Numbered from the stretch's first letter, positions 1 to 8,996 are shown. The stretch is DNA of 64,000 nt from JAHJQZ01 sp963675235 (GCA_963675235.2 CAXXFU010000005.1:310001-374000), one strand, 5' to 3'. The notes: generated from the sequence alone by a model not told the origin. Translations and numbers: made by a program.

Positions 1-103
1 CCGGTGATCCAGACAATTCGCTTGTTCACGCACGCTCTCCTAAGTTCCTGTTATGAATACGAAGCAAATGCCCGTGCGGATCATGCGAGCGACGCACGTC
101 GTG

Positions 104-581
104 TTATGCATCGATCACCCTGAGGGCAGAGCTGTTTGACCCGAGCCCAAGCGCTTCGGCGTGATCGAGCGCGTTGGTGCCATGCTTCTGCTCGATGCGC
201 TGCCTGAGCGAAGCTCTCTTTTCTCGTCGGCGACATAGATCGGGTCGTTGATGGCGCCCTCCTCGACCATGATGTCGACCGGCGCTATGGCGGCGAAGCC
301 GTGATCTTCCATGGCCTCTTTGTGACTGGCCGTTTCGAAGCGCAATCCGCGAAAGGCGGTGTCGGACTCGACAATGGTACCATCGAGCGCCTGCACCAGA
401 TCCTTGACCTTGGTCGGCGAGGAATAATAGTGGCCGCCCGGCCCGCCGGAGTGGAGCTTGACCGCGACCTTGCCGGCAAGGCTCCGCCTCACATCCACTT
501 GCCGTAGATGTTCATCAGGCCGGCGCCGAGGGCGGGAGAAGATTTCTCGATGAACTCGCGACGTCCAATCTTGTCCGTCAT
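104..581 (-). pseudogene. Decayed DUF362 domain protein
   Basis: The remains of a DUF362-family protein lie on the minus strand in three frames. A good ribosome site (AGGAGAG) precedes an ATG at 581; that frame reads about 30 residues and stops near 492. The conserved piece starting GKVAVKLHSGGPGGHYY and reaching APVDIMVEEGAIND is in a second frame. The family C-terminus (HGTNALDHAEALGLGS) is in a third frame and stops at 104-106. The middle of the protein, roughly 150-200 residues in relatives, is missing. Function is therefore lost; intact relatives resemble iron-sulfur-associated proteins of unsettled role. Positions 1-103 and 582-771 hold nothing that I can assign. Confidence 0.7.
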
Positions 582-771
582 TGTCGTCTCTCCTCTTCCA
601 GCATCCAGACGATTTCGGTCGCCCGATGGGCCGCGCACGCCGAAGGCTCAAGCTGGCCCGTGACCGAGCGTCGGAGGTTGCGCCAGCAGGCTCCGGCTCG
701 CCATCAGACCGGGGCAGCGCTTCAGCGTTCGCCTTTCGGCAAAACCGGAACGAGACGGTCTGGCGACGTGC

Positions 772-1875
772 TCAGTTGGCAGATCTGGAACTGGCCACCA
801 GTTCGGACACCTTGATGTATCCCGCCCCCTGCGTGTCTCCATGGCTGAAGTAGACCTTGATCCACTCGCGGTCGTCCGTGACCTCGCTGATGTCGACAAG
901 ATTGCCGACCCCGACCGTTCCCACGGCCTTCGAACTTGCCGACGGATCCGGCCGGACATTGACTGCCGAAACCAGTTGCCTGGTGTCGCCGAGCTTGAGA
1001 CCGAAGACCTCCAGGGTTTCGAGGGTCGATCCCGTGGATGCGCTATAGGTTCTGGCTGATGCGGTCGACGCCGCGCCGGCCTGCTTGACGTAGTGGAACA
1101 GCTCGTTGTCCTTGAATTCCCTCGGCACGGCGTCACTCGGGGTCTTGATCATCAGGTCGAACTTCACGCCCTGCCAGGCTGCCGTGTCACGTTCATAGTG
1201 ATAATAGGCCCGCTCTGGCTTGGTTGGCGGCGTGCAGCTCAATCTGAACCTGGCGTCATAGCTGCCTTTCTTGAGGTCCTTGAAGCCGTTGAAAGTAATG
1301 GTCTGTCCTGAGCCGATCTCCGCCCCTTTCTTCGAGGAGACGATCCAGACAACATCCTCATCGCCGATATTCATATAGCCCCAGCACGTCGTGTCTTCGC
1401 GCGCCGTCACCGAGACGTAGAAGCCATAGCGACCGTCGCCGTAGACGTTCAGGACGCCCTTGCCCAGGTATCGATACCAGTTGTCGCTGTCGTCATACTT
1501 CTTGTGCAGCGAGAAATGCATCGAGGACGGCGCGGCAAAGTAGAATGCCGCGTCCGGCTCCGTATCCGTTTCGACAAAGGGCAGTGCCCCGACCAGCCAT
1601 CCCGGCTTGGCAATTGTTCCGGACGGCGGGGCGATCGAGGCCGGCGCCATTCCTGTGCCCGTCCGATTGCCCGCTGCAAAACTGGTGCTCGGTGTCGCCG
1701 ATTCCGTCGGACGCGCTGTCGACGCGCGGAACTGGGCCTGCTCAAGCGCCGTCAGCCTGGCCTCGATCGATTTGAGGGCATCGAGGATGGCCTGGGTTTG
1801 CGCATCGGTTGTCTGGGCGAGCGTGGGCCCGCCGAGGGCGACGAGTGCCAGGAAAGCGATCAGAAGCTGTTTCAT
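772..1875 (-). CDS. Secreted protein with C-terminal bacterial SH3 domain
   Basis: This is a 367-residue protein. It starts with a clear signal peptide (residues 1-21, MKQLLIAFLALVALGGPTLA then Q), followed by a short coiled-coil-prone stretch (about 25-50), a Pro/Ser/Thr-rich linker, a central domain that I do not recognise (about 90-270), and a C-terminal SH3-like domain (about 300-365, with VNVRPDPSASSKAVGTVGVG). Such SH3 domains often bind cell-wall or protein ligands. The start at 1875 overlaps the stop of the HEPN gene by four bases (ATGA), so the two are probably translationally coupled and work together. A longer reading frame upstream is the shadow of the neighbour. The function is unknown; the envelope location is inferred from the signal peptide. 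Confidence 0.7.
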   Translation of the reverse strand: MKQLLIAFLALVALGGPTLAQTTDAQTQAILDALKSIEARLTALEQAQFRASTARPTESATPSTSFAAGNRTGTGMAPASIAPPSGTIAKPGWLVGALPFVETDTEPDAAFYFAAPSSMHFSLHKKYDDSDNWYRYLGKGVLNVYGDGRYGFYVSVTAREDTTCWGYMNIGDEDVVWIVSSKKGAEIGSGQTITFNGFKDLKKGSYDARFRLSCTPPTKPERAYYHYERDTAAWQGVKFDLMIKTPSDAVPREFKDNELFHYVKQAGAASTASARTYSASTGSTLETLEVFGLKLGDTRQLVSAVNVRPDPSASSKAVGTVGVGNLVDISEVTDDREWIKVYFSHGDTQGAGYIKVSELVASSRSAN

Positions 1876-3335
1876 TTCACCACCACGATTGGGTTGGGGG
1901 CTTCCTGCGTCGCCGGTGCGACCGCGAAGCTGTCTTGGGTTGGGTTCTGAATGCCGGTTTCGACGATTGGGTTGGCCCCGCTGGCGGCATCGGGATCGGC
2001 AAACACGGGCGCCGCGTCCACCGCACTGTAGCTGACCGGAGCAGACGCCTGCGTTTGCGCGAAAAAGGCGCTGGCAGCGGCAATCGCCGTCAGTTGAGCC
2101 GGTGTTGCCCTTTGTTCGTCGCCCGAGGTGATCGCGCCGAGGGCCTGTGCGAGGTCCTGTGCGGATGCCGACTGGTTGGCGCTGAACCTGGTCCATTCGG
2201 CAGTTAGTCGGGCAAGCCGTGTCCTGCTGGCGTCAAGCAAGGCAATGGCTTCACCGCCCCGGTCGAGCGCCTGCCGGGTTTCGGCGTCGCGATGCCGGGC
2301 AAGATCGAAACTGGTCAGCCTGACGGTTGCCTCGGCAAGCTCATCGATATTGCCATCTCCTGCGGCGAGCTCTGCCGCCGACTGCCGCACGGCGGTGAGG
2401 CGGGAATCGCTGGCAGCAAAGCGCTGATCGCATTCGGTCGCCACCGCCCGTGCCTGCTTGGCGGCTGCCGTCAGCCGGGCGCTGTCGGAAGCGGCGATGT
2501 CATTTACCGCCTGTCCGAGATTGGCGCAGCGCGCCTCGTCGGTCACATAGGCCTCGACTTCGGCGGTGAGGCCAGCCAGCGCCGCCATGGCTTTTTCGCT
2601 TGCCTCGATAGCCGCCCGATCGGCGCCGTTGCCGAACAACCACTGCGTAACGCCGACCAGATCCGCCACCACGGCCAAGCCGAGGACGAGCGCGCTGGCG
2701 ATACCTGTGAACCAATGCTTTCGTCGAGGTTTGCCGGGAGCTGTCGCGGGGTCGCGTCCACTCGTAGCCGAACTGCGATCCGGCTCGTCCGAGACGGGTT
2801 GACCCAAGGTCCTGTCTGCCGCCGGAGCATGACGAATGGCTGGGTCCGGCGAAGACACCATTCCTGCGCCGAGGTCCTTTTCATAGCTCTCGATCAGGGC
2901 CCGGACCTCGCGCAGCTGGGCGACGACCCCGAAGGCGTCGAGCATCCTTTCGGTCTTGCGAAGGAATTCAAAGGTCCGCTCGATCGAGGCGCTTGTGCTG
3001 ATGTTCTCGTGCCCGGCATGGGCGATGCTGTTCCTGAGCCGGCGCAGTTCGTCTGCAAGTCTGCGCTCCTCGCGGGCGCCGCGATGCTGCTTTTTCTTGC
3101 CGTAGAGCACCACGCCATGCATGACGCGGTTGAAGTCCCAGCCGGGCTTGCCGTCGACCAGCCTGAGCTCGCTGCCGGTAATCTGCTTCACATAGGCGCT
3201 GAACTGCTCGATCCAGGTGTCTCCGAGCTCATCCCTGAGCAGACGCGCAATGACCGGCCCCAGGCCGTCCTGCAGCATCACGTCGAGCTTTTTCATCAAG
3301 GCCGAGTTGTAGTATTCCGGCTCCAGATCCTTCAT
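1872..3335 (-). CDS. Membrane-anchored Swt1-type HEPN protein
   Basis: This 487-residue protein has a cytoplasmic N-terminal region (about 1-140) that resembles the Swt1-like HEPN domain. It carries the Rx4H motif RNSIAH at residues 101-106, within LRRLRNSIAHAGHE. HEPN domains with this motif are frequently metal-independent RNases. After a disordered linker (155-205) and the basic stretch GKPRRKHW there is one membrane helix (about 207-235). The last 250 residues are Ala/Glu/Arg-rich, likely helical and extracytoplasmic, with two cysteines. It forms a two-gene unit with the secreted SH3 protein. RNase activity is an inference from the motif; a purely structural HEPN is possible. The topology (N-terminus in, C-terminus out) is inferred from positive charges before the helix. 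Confidence 0.65.
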   Translation of the reverse strand: MKDLEPEYYNSALMKKLDVMLQDGLGPVIARLLRDELGDTWIEQFSAYVKQITGSELRLVDGKPGWDFNRVMHGVVLYGKKKQHRGAREERRLADELRRLRNSIAHAGHENISTSASIERTFEFLRKTERMLDAFGVVAQLREVRALIESYEKDLGAGMVSSPDPAIRHAPAADRTLGQPVSDEPDRSSATSGRDPATAPGKPRRKHWFTGIASALVLGLAVVADLVGVTQWLFGNGADRAAIEASEKAMAALAGLTAEVEAYVTDEARCANLGQAVNDIAASDSARLTAAAKQARAVATECDQRFAASDSRLTAVRQSAAELAAGDGNIDELAEATVRLTSFDLARHRDAETRQALDRGGEAIALLDASRTRLARLTAEWTRFSANQSASAQDLAQALGAITSGDEQRATPAQLTAIAAASAFFAQTQASAPVSYSAVDAAPVFADPDAASGANPIVETGIQNPTQDSFAVAPATQEAPNPIVVVK

Positions 3336-3747
3336 CGCGTCGCATCCCCCTGACTGCGGCCGCTGCCGTCCACTGGCCTTTGCGAACGGTTTCCGGCAGG
3401 GCGAAAGAGTATTCTCTGTTCCGGTGCAGGCCCTTGCGGGAATGCATTGCCCTCGGCGTTCCCCCGACGCTCCATTAGTTCAGATGGATGCGGAGCCCCG
3501 GGTTGCCGCCAGCGGCAAGAAGAAAGCCAAACCGATTCTTTGGTGCGTCCCCACTAAACAGAGATAACTCGGCCCACAGTCGGAGTTATCAGTGCAAATT
3601 TCTGGTGCTGAGGAAACGCTTCAAAGCATCGCTGCTCGTTTTTGTCACAGCAGGCAAATCGACAGCTCTGTTGGCGATCAAATCACCCATTGGCCGCGAA
3701 CAGGGTTTTCGCCTTTGTCATCCGGGACGGCGTCGCTAGGGTACGGC
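3336..3747. other. 412-base intergenic region between divergent genes
   Basis: This region separates the leftward HEPN gene from the rightward dehydrogenase and should hold both promoters. No convincing gene is visible; the short frames on both strands lack ribosome sites and family features. The only clear structure is the inverted repeat at 3563-3590, listed separately. Confidence 0.5.
3563..3590. repeat. Inverted repeat, 8-base arms
   Basis: The arms GATAACTC and GAGTTATC match perfectly around a 12-base loop. The repeat lies between two divergent genes, so it could be an operator or the stem of a leader RNA. There is no following T-run, which argues against a terminator. Confidence 0.4.
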
Positions 3748-4761
3748 ATGACCCAGACCATGAGAGCCATCCACTGCACGAGCTACGGTCCGCCCGAAGT
3801 GCTTGTTCTTCGGCAGGTACCGGTGCCCAAGCCCAAACCCGGACAGGTGCTTGTCCGCGTCCATGCCGCCTCGGTGACACTGGGGGACTGCGAAGTGCGC
3901 GCCTTCAGGATGAGGAGCTGGGTGTGGCTGATGGCACGCCTCGCCATCGGCATCCTGCGTCCGCGCCAGCCCGTTCTGGGCATGGAGATCGCCGGCGAAG
4001 TCGCGGCGGTCGGTGACGGTGTCACGCGCTTCAGGACAGGCGACAGGGTCTTCGGTCCGACCGGGTTCGGCATGGGCGCCTATGCCGATTTTGCCATAGT
4101 TCCGGAAAAGGCAAGCCTGACGACGATACCGCCGGGCATCAGTTTCGCGGAGGCCGCCGGCATCCCGACCGGCGGCCTCAACGGTCTGCACTTCGTGCGC
4201 AAATGCGCACCCAAGCCGGGCGACAAGGTGCTGATCAATGGTGCCGGCGGCGCCATCGGCATGTTCGCCACCCAGCTCGCCAAGGCCAGCGGCGCCGAAG
4301 TGACGGCGGTCGACAAGAAGAGCAAGCACGCGATGCTGAATGCATTGGGCGCCGACCATGTCATCGACTACCAGACCACCGACTACTGGCGGACCGGCGA
4401 GACCTACGATGTCATCATCGATGTCGTCGGCTTGAGCCCGTTCGGACCGAGCGTCGCTGCCCTCAATAACGGCGGGCGCTACTTCCTCGGCAATCCGAGC
4501 ACGCGCCAGATGCTGAAGGCGATCGGGGAGAACAGGAAAGGCCGGATCAAGGTGCTGATGCAGATGGCCGGCGAAGCGGTCGCGGACCTTGATTTGCTCA
4601 AACAGCAGCTTGCCGAAGGAAAACTGACAATAAACGTCGACCGCACTTATGCGCTCGAGGACATCGTCGAGGCTCATCGCTATGTCGAGGCTGGAGACAA
4701 GATTGGTGTCGTCGTTATTGATGTCAGCGGCGACGCGAGTCGGGCTGCGCCGGCGAACTAG
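3748..4761 (+). CDS. Zinc-free MDR-family NAD(P)-dependent alcohol dehydrogenase / quinone reductase
   Basis: This 337-residue protein belongs to the medium-chain dehydrogenase/reductase family. The N-terminal GroES-like part (YGPPEVLVLRQVPVPKPKPG) is followed by the nucleotide-binding Rossmann motif in VLINGAGGAIGMFATQLAK. The structural-zinc cysteine cluster is absent, as in quinone oxidoreductase-type members, which reduce quinones or enones with NADPH in the cytoplasm. The ATG at 3748 was chosen because homology begins there; a second ATG at 3760 is possible. It ends tail to tail with the DUF4386 gene across a strong hairpin. The physiological substrate cannot be told from sequence. Confidence 0.85.
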   Translation: MTQTMRAIHCTSYGPPEVLVLRQVPVPKPKPGQVLVRVHAASVTLGDCEVRAFRMRSWVWLMARLAIGILRPRQPVLGMEIAGEVAAVGDGVTRFRTGDRVFGPTGFGMGAYADFAIVPEKASLTTIPPGISFAEAAGIPTGGLNGLHFVRKCAPKPGDKVLINGAGGAIGMFATQLAKASGAEVTAVDKKSKHAMLNALGADHVIDYQTTDYWRTGETYDVIIDVVGLSPFGPSVAALNNGGRYFLGNPSTRQMLKAIGENRKGRIKVLMQMAGEAVADLDLLKQQLAEGKLTINVDRTYALEDIVEAHRYVEAGDKIGVVVIDVSGDASRAAPAN

Positions 4762-4789
4762 CTACGGCTCCTGTCGTTCGGCATGAGAA

Positions 4790-4813
4790 AGCGCCGGTCG
4801 CTGGACCGGCGCT
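4790..4813. terminator. Bidirectional intrinsic terminator
   Basis: A perfect 10-base stem (AGCGCCGGTC and GACCGGCGCT) with a GCTG loop lies between two convergent stop codons. T-rich sequence follows on both sides: ATTTT on the plus strand and TTTCT on the minus strand. Confidence 0.75.
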
Positions 4814-4839
4814 CCCGATTTTCCAAACCGGCCTTGCGG

Positions 4840-5547
4840 TCAGGCGGGTTGCCGTCTGCGGAAGCTCAGCCCTGCTGTCAGCAAAGCAATGCAGAAGGCG
4901 GTCTCGGCCAGCACGGTAAGCCCATAGGCAGGCGAAAAGGCGTCCAGAGCCTCCGGGACAAAGAAGCGCAAGGAACTGCCTGCCAGGTAGACGGCGCCGG
5001 CAAGCGCGAGGCCGATGCCCAGGCTCTTGTGCACGAGCCCGGAGCGCCAGACCAGCATGCCGGTCAGCAGCGAGTTGATGCCGAAAAAGATCAGGCCGAG
5101 ATCGTAGCCATGGGCATGCATGTTGAGGAACAGCACCGCCAGGGACTCGGCCTGCCCCGCTGCGAGGCCGGAAAGATCCTGTGCGCCGGCCAGCAGCAGC
5201 AATGCCGACTGCATGTTCATCAGGTTGAAGCCGATCATCACCGACTGGATGAGTCGGAAGATCATGGCGGCGAGCGCCAGCCCCGGCGCCACCGGCCGGA
5301 ACAGCAGGAACAGCAGGATGGCGAGGCCGGCGTCGGCAGCGGCCATGACGATATCGGCGGCAATCGCCATGCGATAGGCGTCGACGGCGCCGAGGATGGC
5401 GGCGGCCGTGCCGCCGGCATTGGCGAAATCGACAAGCGGGCCGCGCAGGGCGATCTCGGCACACATGCCGCAAACGATGATGACGAGATACAAAAGGCCG
5501 GCGAAGCGGGCCATGGTGAGATCGGTCTGGGTGAATTGGGCTTTCAT
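4840..5547 (-). CDS. DUF4386 family membrane protein
   Basis: This 235-residue protein has about six hydrophobic segments and the general pattern of DUF4386 (ARFAGLLYLVIIVCGMCAEI near the N-terminus, FRLIQSVMIGFNLMNM in the middle). The family is of unknown function and sits in the inner membrane. The ATG at 5547 is preceded by GGAGG, which decides it over a longer frame. It lies 25 bases downstream of an NAD(P)-binding protein gene on the same strand, so the two are probably cotranscribed. Confidence 0.8.
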   Translation of the reverse strand: MKAQFTQTDLTMARFAGLLYLVIIVCGMCAEIALRGPLVDFANAGGTAAAILGAVDAYRMAIAADIVMAAADAGLAILLFLLFRPVAPGLALAAMIFRLIQSVMIGFNLMNMQSALLLLAGAQDLSGLAAGQAESLAVLFLNMHAHGYDLGLIFFGINSLLTGMLVWRSGLVHKSLGIGLALAGAVYLAGSSLRFFVPEALDAFSPAYGLTVLAETAFCIALLTAGLSFRRRQPA

Positions 5548-5572
5548 CTTGATCCTCCATTTGTGCAGTGGT

Positions 5573-6277
5573 TCAGGCCGGCGTGGAACACACGACCTGG
5601 TAATGGGCGCGGGCCGATGCCGAGGCACGGCTGACGATGGCGGGGGCTTCGTGGATGAGGCGCGGGTTGGTCAGCGCATCGACCATGAACAGGGCGAAGT
5701 CCGTGCGGCGGGTCCGGTTCGAGGCGAGCAGCGGATCGCCGACATGCGGCAACCAGACAGGCAGGCCTTCGCTGTCGCCCTCTTCGAGATCGGAGCCGCG
5801 AACCAGGGTCCAGTCGCGGTCCGAAGCAAAGATCAGCCTGGCGGCGCGGACATGATCGTCGATGTCGGCCATGCGCGTGAGCTTTGCGATCCGGCCGAAG
5901 GCCCAGGTGGTCAGGCGGGAAAGAAGCGGATAGCGGTCCCGGCTGTCGCGGCGGATGTGCCAGCCGCCGGAGAACACCAGCCGCGCACCCGGTTCGGCAT
6001 TTTCGAGCACGCCAAGCGCCGTGCTGGTCGCCATGCCGTCGATGCCCCAGGGCACGAGAACGGTCAGAACGCCGTCGCAGCCCTTGACCGTTGCGGCAAT
6101 CGTCGCCGGATCGCTGGTTTTGCCCGTCACGAGTTCGATGCGGGTGGCGAGGTGGTCGATCTTGCCGACGCTTTCGGGACGGCACAGGCCGATGACCTCA
6201 TAGCCGCGAGCAAGAGCGTGTTCGGCCATAAGCTGACCGAGCTTTCCGGAAATGCCGATGATGGCGATGCGTTTCAT
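5573..6277 (-). CDS. NAD(P)-binding Rossmann protein, NmrA/atypical SDR type
   Basis: The 234-residue protein begins with MKRIAIIGISGKLGQLMAEH, the GxxGxxG dinucleotide-binding fold of atypical short-chain dehydrogenases. The later part (VFSGGWHIRRD, DWTLVRGSDLEEGD) fits the NAD(P)H-binding family related to NmrA and flavin reductases. It lacks a clear YxxxK catalytic pair, so it may act as a redox sensor or epimerase-like enzyme. It is probably in one transcript with the following DUF4386 gene and close to the alpha/beta hydrolase gene upstream (66-base gap). Confidence 0.75.
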   Translation of the reverse strand: MKRIAIIGISGKLGQLMAEHALARGYEVIGLCRPESVGKIDHLATRIELVTGKTSDPATIAATVKGCDGVLTVLVPWGIDGMATSTALGVLENAEPGARLVFSGGWHIRRDSRDRYPLLSRLTTWAFGRIAKLTRMADIDDHVRAARLIFASDRDWTLVRGSDLEEGDSEGLPVWLPHVGDPLLASNRTRRTDFALFMVDALTNPRLIHEAPAIVSRASASARAHYQVVCSTPA

Positions 6278-6343
6278 CTTTGCTGGTCCTGATTGTCATC
6301 GGGCGTGTCCGGGCCGCGGCCCGGACAAGTGATCGGGGGAAGA

Positions 6344-7249
6344 TCAGTCGCCGAGAAAGGATGTGACGGCTGCGGCGAATTCCGGGGTCAGCGGAGCGGC
6401 AAGGTGGTCGGCGCCCTCGATGCTGACGAAGGTGAATTCGGGCAGTGCCTCGGCGAGCTTAGCGACATTGCCGCTTTCGGGATCCTCGGACCCGGCGATG
6501 CCGAGTACCGGAACCTCGATCGTGGCCAGCTCGGTGGTATCGAGCGAGATGATCTCGGACAGCGAAGCCGATACGGCGGCAAGCGGCGCGGCGGCTTGGG
6601 CCGGATCCATGCCATGGGCAGCGATCAGGGCGCCCATTGCTTCAGCCGCCTCGGGCGGCAGCTCCTCTTCGGGCGGCGACATGGCGGCCATGAAATCGCC
6701 GAAGCTGTCGACCTCCGACAGGGCGCCGGCAATGAAACCGTAAAGGCCGGCCTCTTCCTCGCCGGACCAGCCGGAGCCGGCAACGACAAGCGAGGAAACG
6801 CGGTCGGGATGGGTGACGGCCAGCTTGAGCGCCGTTTCCGCGCCCATCGAGTAGCCGACGACATGCGCACTGGCGACGCCGCGCGCGTCCATGACGGCGA
6901 CGACATCCTCGATCATCTCCATGCCATAGGCATCGACGCTTTCGGGCTTGCCGCTGTCGCCGTGGCCACGGGCGTCGATGGCAATGGTGCGGAATCCGTC
7001 GAGCGGCATCAGGCCCGATGCCGGCCACAGTTTCGAGGAGCCGGCAAAGCTGTGCAGGAAGACGACGGTTTCGCCCGCGCCTTCGTCGGCGAAATGGATG
7101 GCGACGCCATCCGAACTGATCGTGCCCTCTTCCGCCATGGCGTCGGTAGAAAGAAGCGCCAGCCCGACAGTGACTGCCGCGATCAGCGCCAACGGGCTGC
7201 AGGTCAGTGACAGACGGGCTTTCCTGGAGGTGGTGTGACAGGTGTGCAT
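6344..7249 (-). CDS. Secreted alpha/beta hydrolase
   Basis: This 301-residue protein starts with a long basic N-region and hydrophobic signal segment (to about residue 41, ending DAMA). The mature part is an alpha/beta hydrolase fold: oxyanion region VVFLHSFAGSSKLW, a DARGHGDSGKP loop and the nucleophile elbow GYSMGAE, with a likely catalytic His near the end (EGADHLAAPLTP). It would hydrolyse an ester or similar bond in the periplasm; the substrate is not apparent. The ATG at 7249 has AAGGGGA eight bases upstream. The AraC-type gene just upstream runs the same way and may control it. Confidence 0.8.
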   Translation of the reverse strand: MHTCHTTSRKARLSLTCSPLALIAAVTVGLALLSTDAMAEEGTISSDGVAIHFADEGAGETVVFLHSFAGSSKLWPASGLMPLDGFRTIAIDARGHGDSGKPESVDAYGMEMIEDVVAVMDARGVASAHVVGYSMGAETALKLAVTHPDRVSSLVVAGSGWSGEEEAGLYGFIAGALSEVDSFGDFMAAMSPPEEELPPEAAEAMGALIAAHGMDPAQAAAPLAAVSASLSEIISLDTTELATIEVPVLGIAGSEDPESGNVAKLAEALPEFTFVSIEGADHLAAPLTPEFAAAVTSFLGD

Positions 7250-7381
7250 GTGAAGGTTTCCCCTTGTTGACGTGTTGAACAAAGGGATAGCCGCATCACT
7301 GCGGGCCGGTATTTGCCGAGCCTGCCACGGTTTTGGCCCAACCTGCCAGAATGTCGCACCCTGCGACTGGACGCGCCGGCG

Positions 7382-8464
7382 TCAGGCAGGCTGTCCGGCA
7401 TTCCTGCGATAGGCGCCGGGGGTTTGCCCGACCCAGCGCTTGAAGGCGCGGCTGAAGCTGCTCTGCTCCGAAAAACCGGTAAGAAAGGCCACATCCGTGA
7501 TCGAGAACGTGCCCTGGGCAAGAAGGTTCTCGGCCAGCGACTTCTGGGTGTTCTCCAGCACGTCCTGATAGCTCAGCCCGGTCTCGGACAGGCGCCGGTA
7601 GAGCGTTCTTTCGCTCATGCCGATGGCCCGTGCCACCGCCGACGCCTTTGGGATGCCGTTTGACAGTGCCTCGGACAGGTGCTCGGCCAGCGTGCGTTCG
7701 AAACTGTCATCGGAGGCGAGCGCGCCGAGTTCGGCATCGAGATGCTCGGTCAGGAAACGCGACACGGCGACATCGCCCAGCCGCGTTGGCAGGTCCAGCA
7801 TGTCGGGCTCAATGGCGATGGCGTTGCGCTCCGCCCCGAAGCTCACCGGGCAACCGAAGAATTCCTCATATCTCGTGACCGAGGCATCGGGCTGTTCGTG
7901 CCGGAAGCTGACCTGCACAAAGGAAAGCTCGGGCCCGACGAACTGCTTGAAGATGCGGCCGAAGCCGCACAGGGCACATTCGTTCCTGAGGAAAAGGGCG
8001 GGATGCTCGCGCGTCTGCCGCAACAACGTGAACTGCGAGGGCGTTGAGGTTTCATCCAGCCGGTAGGAGACGGTGTCGGTCAGCAGCTTGAAGTAGCGCT
8101 CGGCCCGTTTGAGAGAATCGCGCAGTTTCGGCGCCGTCTTCATCGCCAGACCGAGGGCGCCGAGATTGTCGATATCGACCGCCCGCGCATAGGCCAGAGG
8201 CAGCCCCACCCTGTCCGGACTGTTGCGTCGCACCCAGTCGACAAGATCGAAATAGTCGGCTTCTGCCAGCTTGCCGCCGGCGTGCTCGACACGGCGGATG
8301 GCACGCTCGCCATCGAACAGGGTGCCGTCCTCGGCCAGTCTCAACCCCGCCGCGCCCACCAGGGTTCGCGCGAATACCGCAGTCACCGTTCCCATGCACA
8401 CGCCCGTGATGGATCTGAGTTGGAGCAACCAGCCTAATGGCAAAAGCCCGGGCGTGGTAGACAT
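7382..8464 (-). CDS. AraC-family transcriptional regulator with arabinose-binding-like N-terminus
   Basis: The 360-residue frame has an N-terminal ligand domain typical of the OruR/ArgR-like group (ERYFKLLTDTVSYRLDE) and a C-terminal double helix-turn-helix (about 255-350) with ASAVARAIGMSERTLYRRLS and ITDVAFLTGFSEQSSFSRAF. It is a cytoplasmic activator or repressor. The start is uncertain: the ATG at 8464 has GGAG directly against it, and an ATG at 8395 begins where homology looks strongest. It is transcribed away from the DUF4260-TetR pair and towards the hydrolase gene, which is a plausible target. Confidence 0.85.
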   Translation of the reverse strand: MSTTPGLLPLGWLLQLRSITGVCMGTVTAVFARTLVGAAGLRLAEDGTLFDGERAIRRVEHAGGKLAEADYFDLVDWVRRNSPDRVGLPLAYARAVDIDNLGALGLAMKTAPKLRDSLKRAERYFKLLTDTVSYRLDETSTPSQFTLLRQTREHPALFLRNECALCGFGRIFKQFVGPELSFVQVSFRHEQPDASVTRYEEFFGCPVSFGAERNAIAIEPDMLDLPTRLGDVAVSRFLTEHLDAELGALASDDSFERTLAEHLSEALSNGIPKASAVARAIGMSERTLYRRLSETGLSYQDVLENTQKSLAENLLAQGTFSITDVAFLTGFSEQSSFSRAFKRWVGQTPGAYRRNAGQPA

Positions 8465-8508
8465 CTCCGAAAACCCGCGATGCGCCGTTCAGATCAACCT
8501 GAGCTTCA

Positions 8509-8565
8509 TTGACTCTCATAGCTAACGACGTTAGCAATGATGACTAACCTTATTAGCCATGAGAG
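8509..8565 (+). promoter_or_regulatory. Nested inverted repeats over a promoter (candidate TetR operator)
   Basis: Three inverted repeats are packed between the divergent genes: GCTAAC-gac-GTTAGC at 8521-8535, CTAA-cctta-TTAG at 8544-8556, and the outer pair CTCTCAT (8513-8519) with ATGAGAG (8559-8565). A possible -35 (TTGACT, 8509-8514) sits just left of the first repeat and a weak -10 (TAGCAA, 8532-8537) at its right edge. The TetR protein encoded downstream is the likely ligand. Confidence 0.5.
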
Positions 8566-8573
8566 TTTAGCGC

Positions 8574-8996
8574 ATGTCCTCCCCCGAAACCGGCATCCCG
8601 CCCGGCTCCGTCACCTCCATTCTTCGCCTCGAAGGCGCCGTGGTCCTCTTCGCCGCGCTTGCCGCCTACCAGGCGCTTGGCGGCAACTGGTGGGTTTTCG
8701 CGCTATTTCTGATGGCGCCAGACCTTTCGATGCTCGGCATGCTTGCCGGCGCACGCGCCGGTGCGCGGGTCTACAACATCGCCCACACCTACGCGCTGCC
8801 GGCGCTGCTCGCGGCAAACGGCTGGGCGCTTGGCAGTGACGTGGCCATCCAGATCGCCGTTATCTGGATGGCTCACATCGGCCTCGATCGTGCCGTAGGA
8901 TACGGTCTCAAATATCCGCAGAGCTTCCACCGCACCCATCTCGGCGTCATGGGCAAGTCGAAAAGCCGGGAGACCGAACATGCCAACGCCGGCTAA
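8574..8996 (+). CDS. DUF4260 family membrane protein
   Basis: This 140-residue protein has three to four hydrophobic segments and the DUF4260 pattern (NWWVFALFLMAPDLSMLGML, HIGLDRAVGYGLKY). Its role is unknown. The stop lies 17 bases inside the next gene, a TetR regulator, so the two are co-translated; this pairing suggests that the regulator controls its own membrane partner. The tail after the conserved domain (MGKSKSRETEHANAG) is polar and probably cytoplasmic. Confidence 0.8.
   Translation: MSSPETGIPPGSVTSILRLEGAVVLFAALAAYQALGGNWWVFALFLMAPDLSMLGMLAGARAGARVYNIAHTYALPALLAANGWALGSDVAIQIAVIWMAHIGLDRAVGYGLKYPQSFHRTHLGVMGKSKSRETEHANAG

Noticed and set aside
3736..4677. 313-codon frame opposite the alcohol dehydrogenase gene
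   Set aside because: Antisense shadow; the plus-strand protein has clear MDR motifs.
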